This document shows positions 16,416 through 26,560 of a DNA stretch of 64,000 bases, in pieces (within the stretch, counting starts at the first letter, position 1; each line of letters starts with the position of its first letter). This DNA is from Thermogemmata fonticola (GTDB lineage Bacteria > Planctomycetota > Planctomycetia > Gemmatales > Gemmataceae). The position numbers were made by a program, and so were the translations under genes. The notes under the pieces were generated by a model. That model was not told the origin of the DNA, did not search any database, and worked only from the letters and a program-made list of their open reading frames with translations. Where the stretch lies: NCBI RefSeq assembly GCF_013694095.1, contig NZ_JACEFB010000012.1, forward strand, positions 1 through 64,000. Direction: 5' to 3'.

Positions 16416-19400
16416 ATGCCGAAGCGTACCGATCTCCGCAAAATCCTGGTCATTGGTTCAGGACCCATTGTCATCGGTCAGGCCTGCGAGTTCGATTATT
16501 CTGGAACGCAAGCCTGCAAAGCTCTGCGAGAGGAAGGCTACACCGTCGTGCTGGTCAATTCCAATCCGGCGACCATCATGACGGACCCGGAAACCGCCGA
16601 CCGTACTTATATCGAACCGATCAAGTGGCCGATCGTCGAAAAGATCATCGCCGCGGAACGGCCTGACGCTCTGCTCCCCACCTTGGGCGGCCAGACGGCC
16701 CTGAATACCGCGATGGACCTGGTGCGCCACGGCGTCCTGGAACGCTATGGCGTGGAGATGATCGGGGCCAAAGCCGAAGTGATCGACAAAGCCGAGGACC
16801 GCCAGAAGTTCAAGGATGCCATGCTGAAATTGGGCCTGGAAGTGCCCCGCAGCGGCGTGGTCCGGTCCCTCGCGGAGGCGATCGACATCCTGGATACCAT
16901 TGGCTTGCCTTGTGTCTTGCGCCCCAGCTTCACCCTCGGCGGCACCGGCGGCGGAATCGCCTACAACCGCGAGGAGTTCGTCGAGTTAATCAACCGCGGC
17001 TTGCAACTGTCCCCCGTCGGCGAGGTCCTGGTTGAGGAGTCCGTCATCGGCTGGAAGGAATTCGAACTGGAAGTGATGCGGGATCGGGCGGACAACGTCG
17101 TCATCATCTGCTCCATCGAAAATCTCGACCCGATGGGAGTGCACACCGGCGACAGCATCACCGTCGCCCCGGCTCAAACCCTCACGGACAAAGAGTACCA
17201 GCGCATGCGGGACGCCGCCATCGCCATCATCCGGGAAATCGGCGTGGAAACCGGCGGCTCCAACATCCAGTTTGCCGTCAATCCCAAAGACGGGCGCATG
17301 GTGGCCATCGAAATGAATCCGCGGGTCAGCCGCTCCAGTGCTTTGGCCTCCAAAGCCACCGGCTTCCCCATCGCCAAAATCGCCGCCAAACTGGCCATCG
17401 GCTACACCCTCGACGAACTTCGCAACGACATTACCCGCGAAACCCCCGCCTCCTTCGAGCCGACCATCGACTACGTCGTCACCAAAGTGCCGCGCTTCGC
17501 CTTTGAAAAGTTCCCCGAAGCTGATCCGACCCTCACCACCCAAATGAAGTCGGTCGGGGAAACCATGGCCATTGGCCGATCCTTTCCCGAATCCTTGCAG
17601 AAGGCCCTGCGCGGCTTGGAAGTCGGGCGCTTCGGCCTCGGCTGCGATCGCAAAGACCGCTGGGGCACTGATTCCCAACCTGACCGCGAAGAAATCATCC
17701 GCAAACTGGCCCGCCCCAACGCCGAACGCATCTGGTACATCCGCTATGCCTTGCTCGATGGCCTATCTGTCGATGACATCCACCAGCTCACCCACATCGA
17801 TCCCTGGTTCCTTCGGCAGATTCAACAACTGGTCGAGGTAGAACGGCGCTTGCGGCAATGTTCCTCCCTGGAGGAGGTCACTCCGGAGTTGCTTTGGGAA
17901 GCCAAGCAACACGGCTTCGTGGACCGCCAACTGGCCCACCTCTGGGATTGCTCGGAAAACGACGTGCGCGCCTTGCGGCAACGTCACGGCATTCTCCCGG
18001 TCTTCAAGTCCGTGGACACCTGCGCCGCCGAATTTGAGGCCTACACCCCCTACTACTACTCCACTTACGAGTTGCCTGTGCGCCAAGCGGACCAGTCGAA
18101 GCACTGCGAGGATGAAGTCCGGCCTCCTACAGGCAAGCCGCGCATCATGATCCTTGGCGGCGGACCCAATCGCATCGGCCAAGGGATCGAGTTCGACTAC
18201 TGCTGCGTCCAGGCCGCCTTCGCCCTGCGCGAAGCTGGCTATGAAGTCATCATGGTCAATTCCAACCCCGAAACCGTTAGCACCGATTACGACACCTCCG
18301 ATCTGCTGTTCTTCGAGCCTCTCACGGTCGAAGATGTGCTCAACATTTATGAGCGGACGCGGCCTCAAGGCGTCATCGTGCAGTTCGGCGGACAAACCCC
18401 ACTCAACCTGGCCAAAACGCTGGAACTCCACGGCCTGCCCATCATCGGCACCAGTGTCGATAGCATTGACATCGCCGAAAACCGTGAACGCTTCGCCCGC
18501 CTTATCCACGATCTCGGATTGCAGCAACCGGCCAATGGGACCGCCATCGATGCCGCCCAGGCCCTGCGCGTCGCCCGGAAAATCGGTTTCCCTGTTCTGG
18601 TGCGCCCCAGCTTCGTCCTCGGCGGACGCGACATGCGCATCGTCTACGATGAACACGAGCTACTCCAGTACATGACCCGCATCGAACCGGACCTGACTCC
18701 GGAACGGCCGGTGCTCATCGATCAGTTCCTCCTCAATGCCGTGGAAGTCGATGTGGATTGCCTTGCCGATGGCCAGCGGACCTACATTGCCGGTGTCATG
18801 CAGCACATTGAGGAGGCGGGCATCCATTCCGGCGACTCTGCCTGTGTTCTTCCGCCTCACAGCTTGCCCCCGGAGATTGTCGCCGAAATCGAACGCCAAA
18901 CCCGCTTGCTGGCCCAAGCCCTCCAAGTCCGCGGCCTGATGAATATCCAATTCGCCGTCGCCGGACTGCGCAATGGATCAAGTCCTGGCGGTCCGCCCCA
19001 GGTCTACGTGCTGGAAGCCAACCCCCGTGCCAGCCGCACCGTCCCCTTTGTCTCCAAGGCCATCGGCCTTCCCCTTGCCCGGCTGGCCGCCCTCGTCATG
19101 GTCGGCAAAACCCTCGATGAACTCGGTCTCCACAAGGAAATCGTTCCCTCCCACTACTCCATCAAAGAAAGTGTCTTCCCCTTCAACAAGTTCCCCGGTG
19201 TCGATATCATCCTCGGACCGGAAATGAAGTCCACCGGCGAAGTCATGGGCATCGACGACCAGTTCCCTCTGGCCTTTGCCAAGTCCCAACTCGCCGCTAA
19301 CTCCCCCTTGCCCAAATCGGGCACCATCTTTATCTCCGTCGCGGATCGCCACAAAGCTGAGGTTGTTCCCATCGCCCAGCAGTTCGCCGAGATGGGCTAC

Positions 19401-19724
19401 AAACTCATCGCCACGCGCGGCACGGCCCGCCACTTGGCGGCGCACGGCATCACGGTTGAGGAAATCCCCAAAATCGCCGAAGGGCGGCCCAACTTGCTCG
19501 ACCTGATGAAAAACGGCCAGGTCGCCCTGATCATCAACACCCCCAGCGGACATGGCCGGGCGACCGATGAAGGCAAAATCCGCGCCACCGCGGTCACCCT
19601 TGGAGTCACCTGCATCACCACGCTGGCCGCCGCCCAGGCCGCCGCCGATGCTTGCCGGGCGCTCCAGCATTCCGAGCTGACCGTCACCGCCTTGCAGGAT
19701 CGCTTCCCCACCTCACGCCGTTGA
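16416..19724 (+). CDS. carB: Carbamoyl-phosphate synthase large subunit
   Basis: 1102-aa enzyme that makes carbamoyl phosphate from bicarbonate, ATP and ammonia delivered by CarA, feeding arginine and pyrimidine synthesis. Two homologous ATP-grasp halves are visible: the first opens [20 protein letters not shown] and the second [19 protein letters not shown] (about residue 575), each followed by the VLVRPSF(V/T)LGG ATP-grasp motif. The C-terminal MGS-like allosteric domain starts near [13 protein letters not shown] (about 965). The length fits the family (about 1075). carA is not in the window. The gene stands alone on the plus strand. Confidence 0.98.
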   Translation: MPKRTDLRKILVIGSGPIVIGQACEFDYSGTQACKALREEGYTVVLVNSNPATIMTDPETADRTYIEPIKWPIVEKIIAAERPDALLPTLGGQTALNTAMDLVRHGVLERYGVEMIGAKAEVIDKAEDRQKFKDAMLKLGLEVPRSGVVRSLAEAIDILDTIGLPCVLRPSFTLGGTGGGIAYNREEFVELINRGLQLSPVGEVLVEESVIGWKEFELEVMRDRADNVVIICSIENLDPMGVHTGDSITVAPAQTLTDKEYQRMRDAAIAIIREIGVETGGSNIQFAVNPKDGRMVAIEMNPRVSRSSALASKATGFPIAKIAAKLAIGYTLDELRNDITRETPASFEPTIDYVVTKVPRFAFEKFPEADPTLTTQMKSVGETMAIGRSFPESLQKALRGLEVGRFGLGCDRKDRWGTDSQPDREEIIRKLARPNAERIWYIRYALLDGLSVDDIHQLTHIDPWFLRQIQQLVEVERRLRQCSSLEEVTPELLWEAKQHGFVDRQLAHLWDCSENDVRALRQRHGILPVFKSVDTCAAEFEAYTPYYYSTYELPVRQADQSKHCEDEVRPPTGKPRIMILGGGPNRIGQGIEFDYCCVQAAFALREAGYEVIMVNSNPETVSTDYDTSDLLFFEPLTVEDVLNIYERTRPQGVIVQFGGQTPLNLAKTLELHGLPIIGTSVDSIDIAENRERFARLIHDLGLQQPANGTAIDAAQALRVARKIGFPVLVRPSFVLGGRDMRIVYDEHELLQYMTRIEPDLTPERPVLIDQFLLNAVEVDVDCLADGQRTYIAGVMQHIEEAGIHSGDSACVLPPHSLPPEIVAEIERQTRLLAQALQVRGLMNIQFAVAGLRNGSSPGGPPQVYVLEANPRASRTVPFVSKAIGLPLARLAALVMVGKTLDELGLHKEIVPSHYSIKESVFPFNKFPGVDIILGPEMKSTGEVMGIDDQFPLAFAKSQLAANSPLPKSGTIFISVADRHKAEVVPIAQQFAEMGYKLIATRGTARHLAAHGITVEEIPKIAEGRPNLLDLMKNGQVALIINTPSGHGRATDEGKIRATAVTLGVTCITTLAAAQAAADACRALQHSELTVTALQDRFPTSRR

Positions 19725-19827
19725 TCCTCCCCTTCGCATTCCACGGAAGCCATCACACCCGCCCTAGTCGGTTGCCCCGTGATGGGTCCCTTTTTTCCTC
19801 CCCGCGCTACCGCCTGACCCGTGGCCG

Positions 19828-19984
19828 AAAAAATGGACAATTTTTTTGCCCTCCGGACTAGTTGTAACTCCAGGTGTGCCAGAGCCTTGCGGCGTTGGTG
19901 GGTTGGGAGTTGGCTAAAAAATTGCCGACGCGATTTGACTTTTTCCGTTTTATGGTTCATGTTTACATTAGTACACAAGATCAG
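19828..19984 (-). repeat. Dispersed element, copy B
   Basis: Reverse-strand copy of the 9040 element: main match 19862-19984, ATG at 19958-19960 (minus strand), reading MNHKTEKVKSRRQFFSQLPTH and staying open. After the main match lies a hairpin, AAAAAAT at 19828-19834 and ATTTTTT at 19840-19846, analogous to the hairpin after copy A and also suited to terminate carB transcription. It begins about 26 nt after the plsC stop and lies on the same strand. Most substitutions versus copy A in codons 16-33 fall at third positions. Confidence 0.8.
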
Positions 19985-20010
19985 TCCAAGGGGGACAGTC
20001 CAGCGGAGGT

Positions 20011-20769
20011 TCACTTCCTGCGGAGGCGTTCGGCGAGGGCGACCTGCTGGATGATGGCCTGGCGGAGTTCTTCGAGCATTTCGGCGCGGGGCATGTCGAG
20101 GTAGCGGCAGGGGTCGAGGGGCGGACCGACGGAGACGGCAAGGGTGGCATCGGTCGGTGGTGCAAAGAGGGGAGCCAAGCGGGGCCAGCGGCGGAAGCGG
20201 TTCCAGGCAGCAAACGCTCCGGCAATACCCACCGGCACAATCGGGCAACGGACGCGACGGATCAAAAGCGAAACCCCCGGCTTGAGAGGCTGAACCTGGC
20301 CCGTGTGCGAACGTTCTCCTTCCGGGAACATCACGACGGCATGTCCCTCTTCCAGGGCGTGCAGGACGGTTTGGATACCTTCCTTGCCCAAGGAGCGGTC
20401 GATGGGAATGGCGTTGAGGGAACGGATGAGGGGTGCGAGAAGCGGTTGCTGGAAGAGGGTGTGACGAGCGAGGAAGGAGAGGTAGCGGCGGGCGGCCAGG
20501 CCAACGAGGATGGGATCAAGCATGGATTGGTGATTGGCGATGATGAGGACCGGTCCCGTGCGGGGGAGGTGGTGCCAGCCGCGGCGGCGGAAGCTGTAGG
20601 CGAGGGTGAAGGCGGTCCACATGGCCCAGTAGGCGGTGTTGTACCAGAGGCGGGGCAGCCAGCGGAGTTGGGCGGTGGGTGCCGGGCCGGAAAAGGTCGG
20701 CGGGGATCCAGGAGGGAGGTCCGTGGTATGGGCCGAGAGAACGGAGGCGCGAAACGGCGACGGATTCAT
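20011..20769 (-). CDS. plsC: 1-acyl-sn-glycerol-3-phosphate acyltransferase
   Basis: 252-aa membrane-associated acyltransferase that makes phosphatidic acid from lysophosphatidic acid. It has the catalytic NHQSMLD motif (HX4D, about residue 96) and the substrate-binding FPEGERSHTG motif (about 168), plus an N-terminal hydrophobic stretch. Length is typical. Its ATG overlaps the cmk stop by 4 nt, so the two are translationally coupled. An acyltransferase acting on another lysolipid cannot be excluded. Confidence 0.9.
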   Translation of the reverse strand: MNPSPFRASVLSAHTTDLPPGSPPTFSGPAPTAQLRWLPRLWYNTAYWAMWTAFTLAYSFRRRGWHHLPRTGPVLIIANHQSMLDPILVGLAARRYLSFLARHTLFQQPLLAPLIRSLNAIPIDRSLGKEGIQTVLHALEEGHAVVMFPEGERSHTGQVQPLKPGVSLLIRRVRCPIVPVGIAGAFAAWNRFRRWPRLAPLFAPPTDATLAVSVGPPLDPCRYLDMPRAEMLEELRQAIIQQVALAERLRRK

Positions 20770-21440
20770 AATGGCCGCTGGGATGGGGGAATCGGGAGTC
20801 GTTGCCGGGCGTGTAATTCCATGATATCCAGGACCTGCTGCGGGGTCAGGTGGGTGGAGTCGATGAGGATAGCATCGGGGGGCTGGCGCAAGGGGCTGTC
20901 GGAGCGGGTGGAGTCGCGGGTATCCCGCTGCTGGAGTTCGTGGAGAACGGTTTCGTAGTCGGTGGCGAGGCCGCGCTGCTGGAGTTCCAGCCAGCGGCGG
21001 CGCGCGCGTGTGGGCAATTCCGCTGTGAGGAAGAATTTGAGGTCTGCATCCGGGAAAACGACGGTCCCTTGATCCCGGCCTTCGGTGACGAGGTGGCGTC
21101 CCTGGGCATGGCGGCGCTGCAACTCGACCAGCCAGCGACGGACTTCGGGAATAACGGCTACGAGGCTGGCCCCTTCACCCACTTCCGGCGTGCGTAAGTG
21201 GGAGGTGATGTCCTGGCCGTCGAGAAGGATGCCCTGCGGGGTGAGTTCCAAATGGAGCTGCGGCAGGAGGGTGCGGAGAGCCTCGACATCTGAACAGGAA
21301 ATCCCGCGTTGCAGGGCTGCCCAGGCGACCGCGCGATACATGGCCCCCGTGTCGAGGTAGTCGAAACCCAGACGGGCGGCCAAGGCTTTAGCAGCGGTTC
21401 CTTTGCCGGATGCCGCGGGTCCATCAATGGTGATGACCAT
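20766..21440 (-). CDS. cmk: Cytidylate kinase
   Basis: 224-aa NMP kinase converting CMP/dCMP to the diphosphate. It opens MVITIDGPAASGKGTAAK with the P-loop GPAASGKGT, then YLDTGAMYRAVAW, a substrate-binding motif of bacterial Cmk, and VTEGRDQGTVVFPDADLKFF, where the Arg-Asp pair contacts CMP. The length matches the family. The frame is open to 21488 from a TTG; the ATG at 21440 is taken because homologues start there, though no strong ribosome site is seen. First gene of a cmk-plsC pair. Confidence 0.95.
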   Translation of the reverse strand: MVITIDGPAASGKGTAAKALAARLGFDYLDTGAMYRAVAWAALQRGISCSDVEALRTLLPQLHLELTPQGILLDGQDITSHLRTPEVGEGASLVAVIPEVRRWLVELQRRHAQGRHLVTEGRDQGTVVFPDADLKFFLTAELPTRARRRWLELQQRGLATDYETVLHELQQRDTRDSTRSDSPLRQPPDAILIDSTHLTPQQVLDIMELHARQRLPIPPSQRPL

Positions 21441-21510
21441 AGGTGGCTCTTGCACACTGAGGCTGAAAAACGGCGCGAGAGTGGCCAACCGATGGGGAAG
21501 ATTGTGGAGG

Positions 21511-22575
21511 TCAATGAATGCGCAGGATTACCAGTTCCTGTTCGCGGATCGGTTTGCGGACGAGGGTGCCCCCTGCCTCGAGAAGTTGATAGGAGAACTC
21601 TCCCGCGGGAATGCTGACATCGACGCTTTGCCGGGGCGGGATGCGGTAGGTGACGCCGTTGAGTACGAGGGTGACCTCGGAGGAAAAGTCGTTAACCAAA
21701 CGGACCAAGCCTTTGCCAGCCCAAGGCGAGGTCGAGGGTAAGGAAGGCGTGGCGGGGCGAGTGGGAGAAAGGGCCGAGTATTGGGAGCGGAGTTTGTTCA
21801 ATTCGGCTTCCACATCGGCCAATTTGTTGCGGAGTTGGCGGATTTCCTCGAGCAGTCCAGGGGTCGCTGGAGTTTCCGCGCTTCCACTGCGTCCGCGAAG
21901 CAGGTCGCTCAGTTGTTGTAACTGCTGCTGCATTTGGGTGAGGCGGGAGTTGGTCTCATCAAGCTGTTTTTTCAAGGCGGCAAGTTCGGGAGTGCTGCCA
22001 TTTTTGCTGGTGTCACTGCCGGGGGTTTGGGAGACGGCGATGGGCAGAGGCGGTAGCGGGGCGTCCGAGGCGGGGGCAGGATCTGGCAGAGCGAGGAGCC
22101 AAACGCCGAATGCCGCGGCACGTGCCAACGATGATGGGGTGGCATGGATCATGGCAGAATCTCCCGGCGACACAGGTGTGAGCGGAGAAGCCGGCGGAGG
22201 TACGAGGGGTGGTGGAGCCGGCAAGGGGCGGGTTGGCACCGGAGTGTTCGTACCCGCGCCCTCTGAATTGAGAGTAGATGACGGCGGGGGCGGAAGCAAG
22301 CGGGAATCAACGGCAGCGGCAGGCGGTGGCCATAGCGGTGCTGGAGGGGGCAAAGGTGGAGCACCATCCGGCGGTGGCGGAGGCAACGACGGCAATCCAG
22401 GAGGAATCCCGCTACCCGAAGGCGGCGGAGGCAAAACCGATGCTGGCGGGGACCCGGACGGGGAAACAGCCAACAGGGGCGGAGAGCTTTCCGGGAGGAC
22501 GGCTTGGCCCCACACGAGCGAGACCAAGCCGAGCAGACTGCCGATTCCTCCGATCGCTAAGAGACGAGGACGCAT
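21511..22575 (-). CDS. Proline-rich secreted protein with coiled coil
   Basis: 354-aa protein with a signal peptide (MRPRLLAIGGIGSLLGLVSL, cleavage likely after WGQA). Residues about 30-185 are Pro/Ser/Ala-rich and disordered. A coiled coil follows: LAALKKQLDETNSRLTQMQQ and, later, EEIRQLRNKLADVEAELNKL. The C-terminal 70 residues form a small beta domain (LVRLVNDFSSEVTLVLNGVT, then IPPRQSVDVSIPAGEFSYQL). A strong GGAGGGGAG site precedes the ATG. Not recognised as a named family; probably a periplasmic or envelope protein. Confidence 0.75.
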   Translation of the reverse strand: MRPRLLAIGGIGSLLGLVSLVWGQAVLPESSPPLLAVSPSGSPPASVLPPPPSGSGIPPGLPSLPPPPPDGAPPLPPPAPLWPPPAAAVDSRLLPPPPSSTLNSEGAGTNTPVPTRPLPAPPPLVPPPASPLTPVSPGDSAMIHATPSSLARAAAFGVWLLALPDPAPASDAPLPPLPIAVSQTPGSDTSKNGSTPELAALKKQLDETNSRLTQMQQQLQQLSDLLRGRSGSAETPATPGLLEEIRQLRNKLADVEAELNKLRSQYSALSPTRPATPSLPSTSPWAGKGLVRLVNDFSSEVTLVLNGVTYRIPPRQSVDVSIPAGEFSYQLLEAGGTLVRKPIREQELVILRIH

Positions 22576-22684
22576 GCCTCTCCCCTCCGAATTTGGTACT
22601 TCGGGACACTATCCCGTCTGGCCGCAGTGTTTGGGTAAGGACCTCGCCTGCTTCAGTCCCCTCCTTCTCCCTCTGAGACCGAAG

Positions 22685-23242
22685 TCAGTCCGACTCGTAA
22701 GAACTAATCCGGTTGCTCAGCGAAAGCTCTGGGGTGTCGTTAGCGGTGGAAAGAGCACGATATTCCATTTGGTAAGCATCCTCGCCAGTGTCGGGATAGT
22801 AATGGCGCAGGAGCCGGACAGCCTGGAAACCCATTTTGCGGAAAAAGAGTTGGGCGGTCAGATTGCGTTCACGGACGAGCAAGGTAATAGCGCGGCGGCG
22901 GTGAGCCTCCATTTTCTGGATCAAGCGCTGGATCATTTGGGTGCCGATGCCAGTGCGGCGTGCAGAGGGGTGGACGGCGAAATTGAGGAGGTGCAGGCAG
23001 CTCTTCTGCAATTCGTAGATCATGAAGCCAACGATGCTCTCGCCTTGTTCCGCCACCATGCCGATGCAGTGGCGCTGGCGTAGGCAGCGGAGGAAATCTT
23101 CCTCCGACCAGGCATATTCGAAGCTGGCCATTTCCGTGCGGAGCACGTCGCTCAGGTCCCGCCGGATCATCCAGCGGATATGCACAGGCGGTGCCGGGTT
23201 GGTTCCCTCCCGCTGGCGTGGACGCGTCGAACGACTGTTCAT
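22685..23242 (-). CDS. GNAT N-acetyltransferase, RimI-like
   Basis: 185-aa acetyltransferase. The GNAT fold is visible: VHIRWMIRRDLSDV start, GFMIYELQKSCLHLLNFAVH beta strands, the acetyl-CoA loop RRTGIGTQMIQ (Q/R-x-x-G-x-G/A) and NLTAQLFFRKMGFQ near the end. This arrangement is closest to ribosomal-protein alanine acetyltransferases (RimI) and is placed there tentatively. The last 25 residues are unrelated tail. Ribosome site AAGGAG lies upstream of the ATG. Substrate unproven. Confidence 0.82.
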   Translation of the reverse strand: MNSRSTRPRQREGTNPAPPVHIRWMIRRDLSDVLRTEMASFEYAWSEEDFLRCLRQRHCIGMVAEQGESIVGFMIYELQKSCLHLLNFAVHPSARRTGIGTQMIQRLIQKMEAHRRRAITLLVRERNLTAQLFFRKMGFQAVRLLRHYYPDTGEDAYQMEYRALSTANDTPELSLSNRISSYESD

Positions 23243-23735
23243 AAGCGGTCTCCTTCCCCCTGGGGAATCCCCGCTGCGGCAAGGTGCCGGCGAGGGTTCC
23301 GTTTGTCCGTCGGCTTTCCGTGCCTTTCCCCTCCGCCGTCATCACACGGACTTATTCTGACTTATCCGGCGGGCACTCCGGGCGACTGGGCCGGCACTAT
23401 CCCAGGCATTTCCCCCATCGGCAGATACCTCCCCCCGCCTGTGGCGAATCTGCAACAAATGTGACGCCTTTGTCGAGGGGGATTTCCGGGCTGCCAACAC
23501 CTCTAGCAATAATCCCTGCATTTCCGAGTCGGGCCAGTCGTGGCATAAGTGTTGGTATCGACGCGAAGCACCCTCGATCGGGATGGCCAGGATCGTACAC
23601 CCGCTTGCCGGTCGTCTGGGTCCGAGGCGAGAGCCTCGATTCGATGCTATCGGCGGACCGGATTGCGCCGGGAGGATGGCGGCTTCCAATCGCCCGCTAC
23701 TGTGGTTTGTGGGGTTCATGGTGCGGTCCGAAGCG
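23243..23735. other. Intergenic region, 493 nt
   Basis: No convincing gene: frames here have no ribosome site and no family-like composition. A perfect hairpin, CGAGGC at 23623-23628 and GCCTCG at 23633-23638 with loop GAGA, is present without a T-tract. It lies between the 3' end of the DUF11-like gene and the 5' end of the GNAT gene, so it should hold the GNAT promoter. Confidence 0.45.
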
Positions 23736-25799
23736 TCAGGGCTGGATAAACTGGGTACTTTCCTCCTTGATCACTGGTGCGCGTATGGAATCGTAACTCA
23801 ATTGGACCCGCAGACGGGCATCGCCGGCTACGGTGCCGCGAATCCGCAGGCGATAGATGGCTTCGCCGCGCACCGGCAGGTTGGCCAAAGGAGCGAAGAT
23901 CAAGCGGTTCTCTTCCTGGCGGATCGCCGTGGGGCCGCTGGAACCTTTGTATTCAGCACCTTCCGGCAGCAAGGCGGTCAGTTGAATCTGCTGGCAGGGG
24001 CTGGTTCCCTGGTTGAGCAAGCGGATTTCATACACAGCTTCCTGGCCCACGAGCACAGGGTCCTCCAGATCGAAGACTTCAAAGCGCAGGGCAGGTACTC
24101 CCTCGGCCCGCACAGGTAACTCGCTTTTGGCCTGAAGCGTCCGGCGGGAGGAAGGCAATGGAGCGGCGGCTCCCTGGACGGCGGGTGGTAGCGTTTGCGC
24201 CAGACAGCGCAGAGTCCCCTCACCAGGCGCCGTGGCCCGGAGCTTGATCCCGATGCTGCGCGAAGCTCCCGCCGCGAGTGACGGCAGTTGCCAGACGACG
24301 CAACGCTGCTCCGGCTGATAGGTTCCCCCTTCCCCCGCTTGGACGAAGTCGAGCCATGGCGGCAGTTGGACGTAAAGTGCCAACGGTTCGGTCTCCGCGG
24401 AACCAGGATTGGAAAGGGTGATCTCATAGACCGTTTCGGTTCGGACCAGGCACTTGGAGGGGCCGTGGACGCGAAGTTCCAAACGAGGCTCGACGATGCG
24501 GATCGCCGCTTGAGTCGTCACTTCTCCTTGGGCCGTCGCCACGGCGAGAATCCGGCACTGATGCATTCCTGGAGCAACGGCTGTCACCCGCAGGGGCAAC
24601 GTTTTGCTCTCCCCGGCAGCTAGCACCGGAATCTGGGCTTCGATAACGGCCCCTTGGGCGTGGCGCAGCCCTTCGGACAATTGAGCCTGCACCAGCAGGT
24701 TGTGGGCGGGTCCGCTGCCGCTGTTGTGGAGCTGAATAGTCCACGTGATCTCCTCGCCGACCCGGCACTGCTGCGGGCCGCTCAGTTGGAGCAGCACACG
24801 CGGCCGCGTCACCCGCAGAACCTTCTCCGCATTGGCCGCTAGCGACACTACGGGCCGCAAGCGCAACGACCCTTCCTGCAGCGGTACTAGCCGGATCATT
24901 ACATGCTTTTCGCTTCCCGCTTCCAGCGGGCCGATTTCCCAGCGGAGTTTGCGCCCTTGCACCTGCGCGGGCGGCTCACTCCCGACATAATTCGCCCCTT
25001 CGGGCACCTCATCTTCCAAAACCACCTGGTTCACACTGCTGGTCCCGACGTTGCGCAAACGGACCTCGCAGCGGCATTCCACGCCGGCCACGACCTGCGG
25101 CGGCGTCGTTACCTCCAGCCGCAAATGAGGGCTGACATCCGCAGGTCCGTCCGGTTCCCCGCGGGATGCTGGGAGTGAAGCAGAAGAAGGAGGCTTCGTC
25201 TCGGAGATTGGGGAGGGACCTGCCAGGGCCGGCGAGCTTCCTGTCTCGGGCGAGGGAACGCTTCCTGGACGTATCCCACTTCCGGGAAGCGGCGGGGGTG
25301 AAGCAGTTGCGCCCGAAACCGCGGGAGTGGGTGGGGCGGTGTGTGATGGGACTGAAGGATGTACGCCGAGCGGCGAAAGCGACAACGGAGCTGGCACGGG
25401 GGGTACCTCCGGTCCCGGAGAAGGCACGGCTGGTGTCGTTGCGGTCCCTTGGAACGGCTCTGGAGAGGCAGTCGGTGAAGAAACCGAGGAAGGAACGAGC
25501 GGGCGGGAAGGTGAAGATGCCTCAGGGAGCGGCGTAGGGCCATTCCAGACCTGAACGCCGTCGGCACCTGCTACCACCGGTCGCGTCAGCCGAGTTTTGA
25601 GTCCAGAAGGAGATTTGGGAAGGTCCGCAGGGCGCGGCTGGCCTGCCCCGGCAACGGGTGGGGGTGGCGGCAATCCTGGAGCCGATCCTGGGGCAGAGCC
25701 AAGGGTAGGTGGTAACGCCGGCGGTTGGCTCCGACTGACCGAAGCCAGCCCAGCGATGATCCCGCACAGCACGATCCATACTCCCCCGCGTCTGAGCAC
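23736..25799 (-). CDS. Proline-rich secreted protein with DUF11-like/CARDB-like repeats
   Basis: 687-aa exported protein. It has a signal peptide (VWIVLCGIIAGLASVSRSQ), then about 200 residues of Pro/Ser/Gly-rich disorder, then four or so Ig-like beta-sandwich repeats of the DUF11/CARDB kind. Each has a pattern such as CEVRLRNVGTSSVNQVVLED, VPEGANYVGSEP and YEIRLLNQGTSPCQQIQLTA, with NxG turns. Such repeats occur in planctomycete cell-envelope proteins, where they are probably adhesive or structural. The start is GTG at 25799 with GGGGGAA upstream. It is 12 nt downstream of the MazG-like gene on the same strand, suggesting cotranscription. Confidence 0.8.
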   Translation of the reverse strand: MLRRGGVWIVLCGIIAGLASVSRSQPPALPPTLGSAPGSAPGLPPPPPVAGAGQPRPADLPKSPSGLKTRLTRPVVAGADGVQVWNGPTPLPEASSPSRPLVPSSVSSPTASPEPFQGTATTPAVPSPGPEVPPVPAPLSLSPLGVHPSVPSHTAPPTPAVSGATASPPPLPGSGIRPGSVPSPETGSSPALAGPSPISETKPPSSASLPASRGEPDGPADVSPHLRLEVTTPPQVVAGVECRCEVRLRNVGTSSVNQVVLEDEVPEGANYVGSEPPAQVQGRKLRWEIGPLEAGSEKHVMIRLVPLQEGSLRLRPVVSLAANAEKVLRVTRPRVLLQLSGPQQCRVGEEITWTIQLHNSGSGPAHNLLVQAQLSEGLRHAQGAVIEAQIPVLAAGESKTLPLRVTAVAPGMHQCRILAVATAQGEVTTQAAIRIVEPRLELRVHGPSKCLVRTETVYEITLSNPGSAETEPLALYVQLPPWLDFVQAGEGGTYQPEQRCVVWQLPSLAAGASRSIGIKLRATAPGEGTLRCLAQTLPPAVQGAAAPLPSSRRTLQAKSELPVRAEGVPALRFEVFDLEDPVLVGQEAVYEIRLLNQGTSPCQQIQLTALLPEGAEYKGSSGPTAIRQEENRLIFAPLANLPVRGEAIYRLRIRGTVAGDARLRVQLSYDSIRAPVIKEESTQFIQP

Positions 25800-25811
25800 G
25801 GTTGGTTCCCC

Positions 25812-26195
25812 CTATGGATTGAGGTATTCCGCTCCCCGTTCTTCCCCCGTTGGAGGAGGGGGGTATTTCCGGGCGTTTTTTTCTAGCTTGGCCCGTACAG
25901 CGTCGCTCAGATCAATGCCGGTGTGGGCGCTCAACAGCAGGAGAATGTTGGCCACATCCGCCAACTCATCGGCGATAGCCTCCCGCTGCTGAGGATCGCG
26001 GGCAGCAGAGAGCGATTGTTCGGGACTCAGCCAGCGGAACAAGGCACATAATTCGCCGACCTCACTGGCCAGGGCTAGAGCAAGGTTTTTGGGCGTGTGG
26101 TATGGTTCCCAGCCCCGCACAGCCGCAAAGTGGCAGATTGCTTCTTTGAGCACTGCAATCGGCGTGCTCGCGTCTCCGCCCGGCAGGTCGGTCAT
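25812..26195 (-). CDS. MazG-like nucleotide pyrophosphohydrolase
   Basis: 127-aa all-alpha NTP pyrophosphatase resembling the dCTPase/RS21-C6 group, which removes non-canonical or excess nucleotides. It has the metal-binding pair of motifs SEVGELCALFRW (ExxE region) and DELADVANILLLL (ExxD), and a final helix ending KNARKYPPP as in family members. The frame is open upstream to 26564; the ATG at 26195 is taken because the domain begins just after it, but the ATG at 26336 is possible. Neither has a strong ribosome site, so the start is uncertain. Confidence 0.8.
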   Translation of the reverse strand: MTDLPGGDASTPIAVLKEAICHFAAVRGWEPYHTPKNLALALASEVGELCALFRWLSPEQSLSAARDPQQREAIADELADVANILLLLSAHTGIDLSDAVRAKLEKNARKYPPPPTGEERGAEYLNP

Positions 26196-26440
26196 GATCG
26201 TCGTCACAGCTTTCCGGATCGTCGCTGCCACCGCTTCCCCCGTGTGGCAGTCCCCCGACGTGGCGCCCCCTATAGCCTGGTGTGGATTCCTGTCAATCCC
26301 TTCCCCGCTGCCATCCGCCAGAGTCGCTTGTGTCATTTCCGCTTCGGTCTGGTCGTTTGTGCGCTGGGTGGACTTGAGGCCAAAGCGGAAAATCGCCCCA
26401 GAAAGGCCGCCTTGAGGGTCAGGAGGAGGGTTGACTCGAA

Positions 26441-26493
26441 GAGGGTCAAGGAGAGAGGTCGTCTCGAAGGGCTTGGAGAGGGTCAAGGAGAGA
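26441..26493 (+). repeat. Short direct repeat, 16 nt twice
   Basis: GAGGGTCAAGGAGAGA occurs at 26441-26456 and 26478-26493, offset 37 nt, in a purine-rich stretch between the sugar kinase and the MazG-like gene. It is probably the result of slippage. No function is apparent. Confidence 0.5.
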
Positions 26494-26560
26494 AGTAGTC
26501 GAAGGGAGAGTCGCGCGGAGCGGGGCAAAAACCATAGACAGATGGCGAGCCGGGATTCGG

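Noticed and set aside
19397-20248. 283-codon minus-strand frame that includes copy B of the dispersed element
   Set aside because: Most of it is antisense to the carB 3' end and in a different frame of plsC; only the element part shows similarity elsewhere.
21650-23083. Long plus-strand open frame of 477 codons
   Set aside because: It is the antisense shadow of the proline-rich gene 21511-22575 and the acetyltransferase gene; its composition is Gly/Arg low complexity with no ribosome site.
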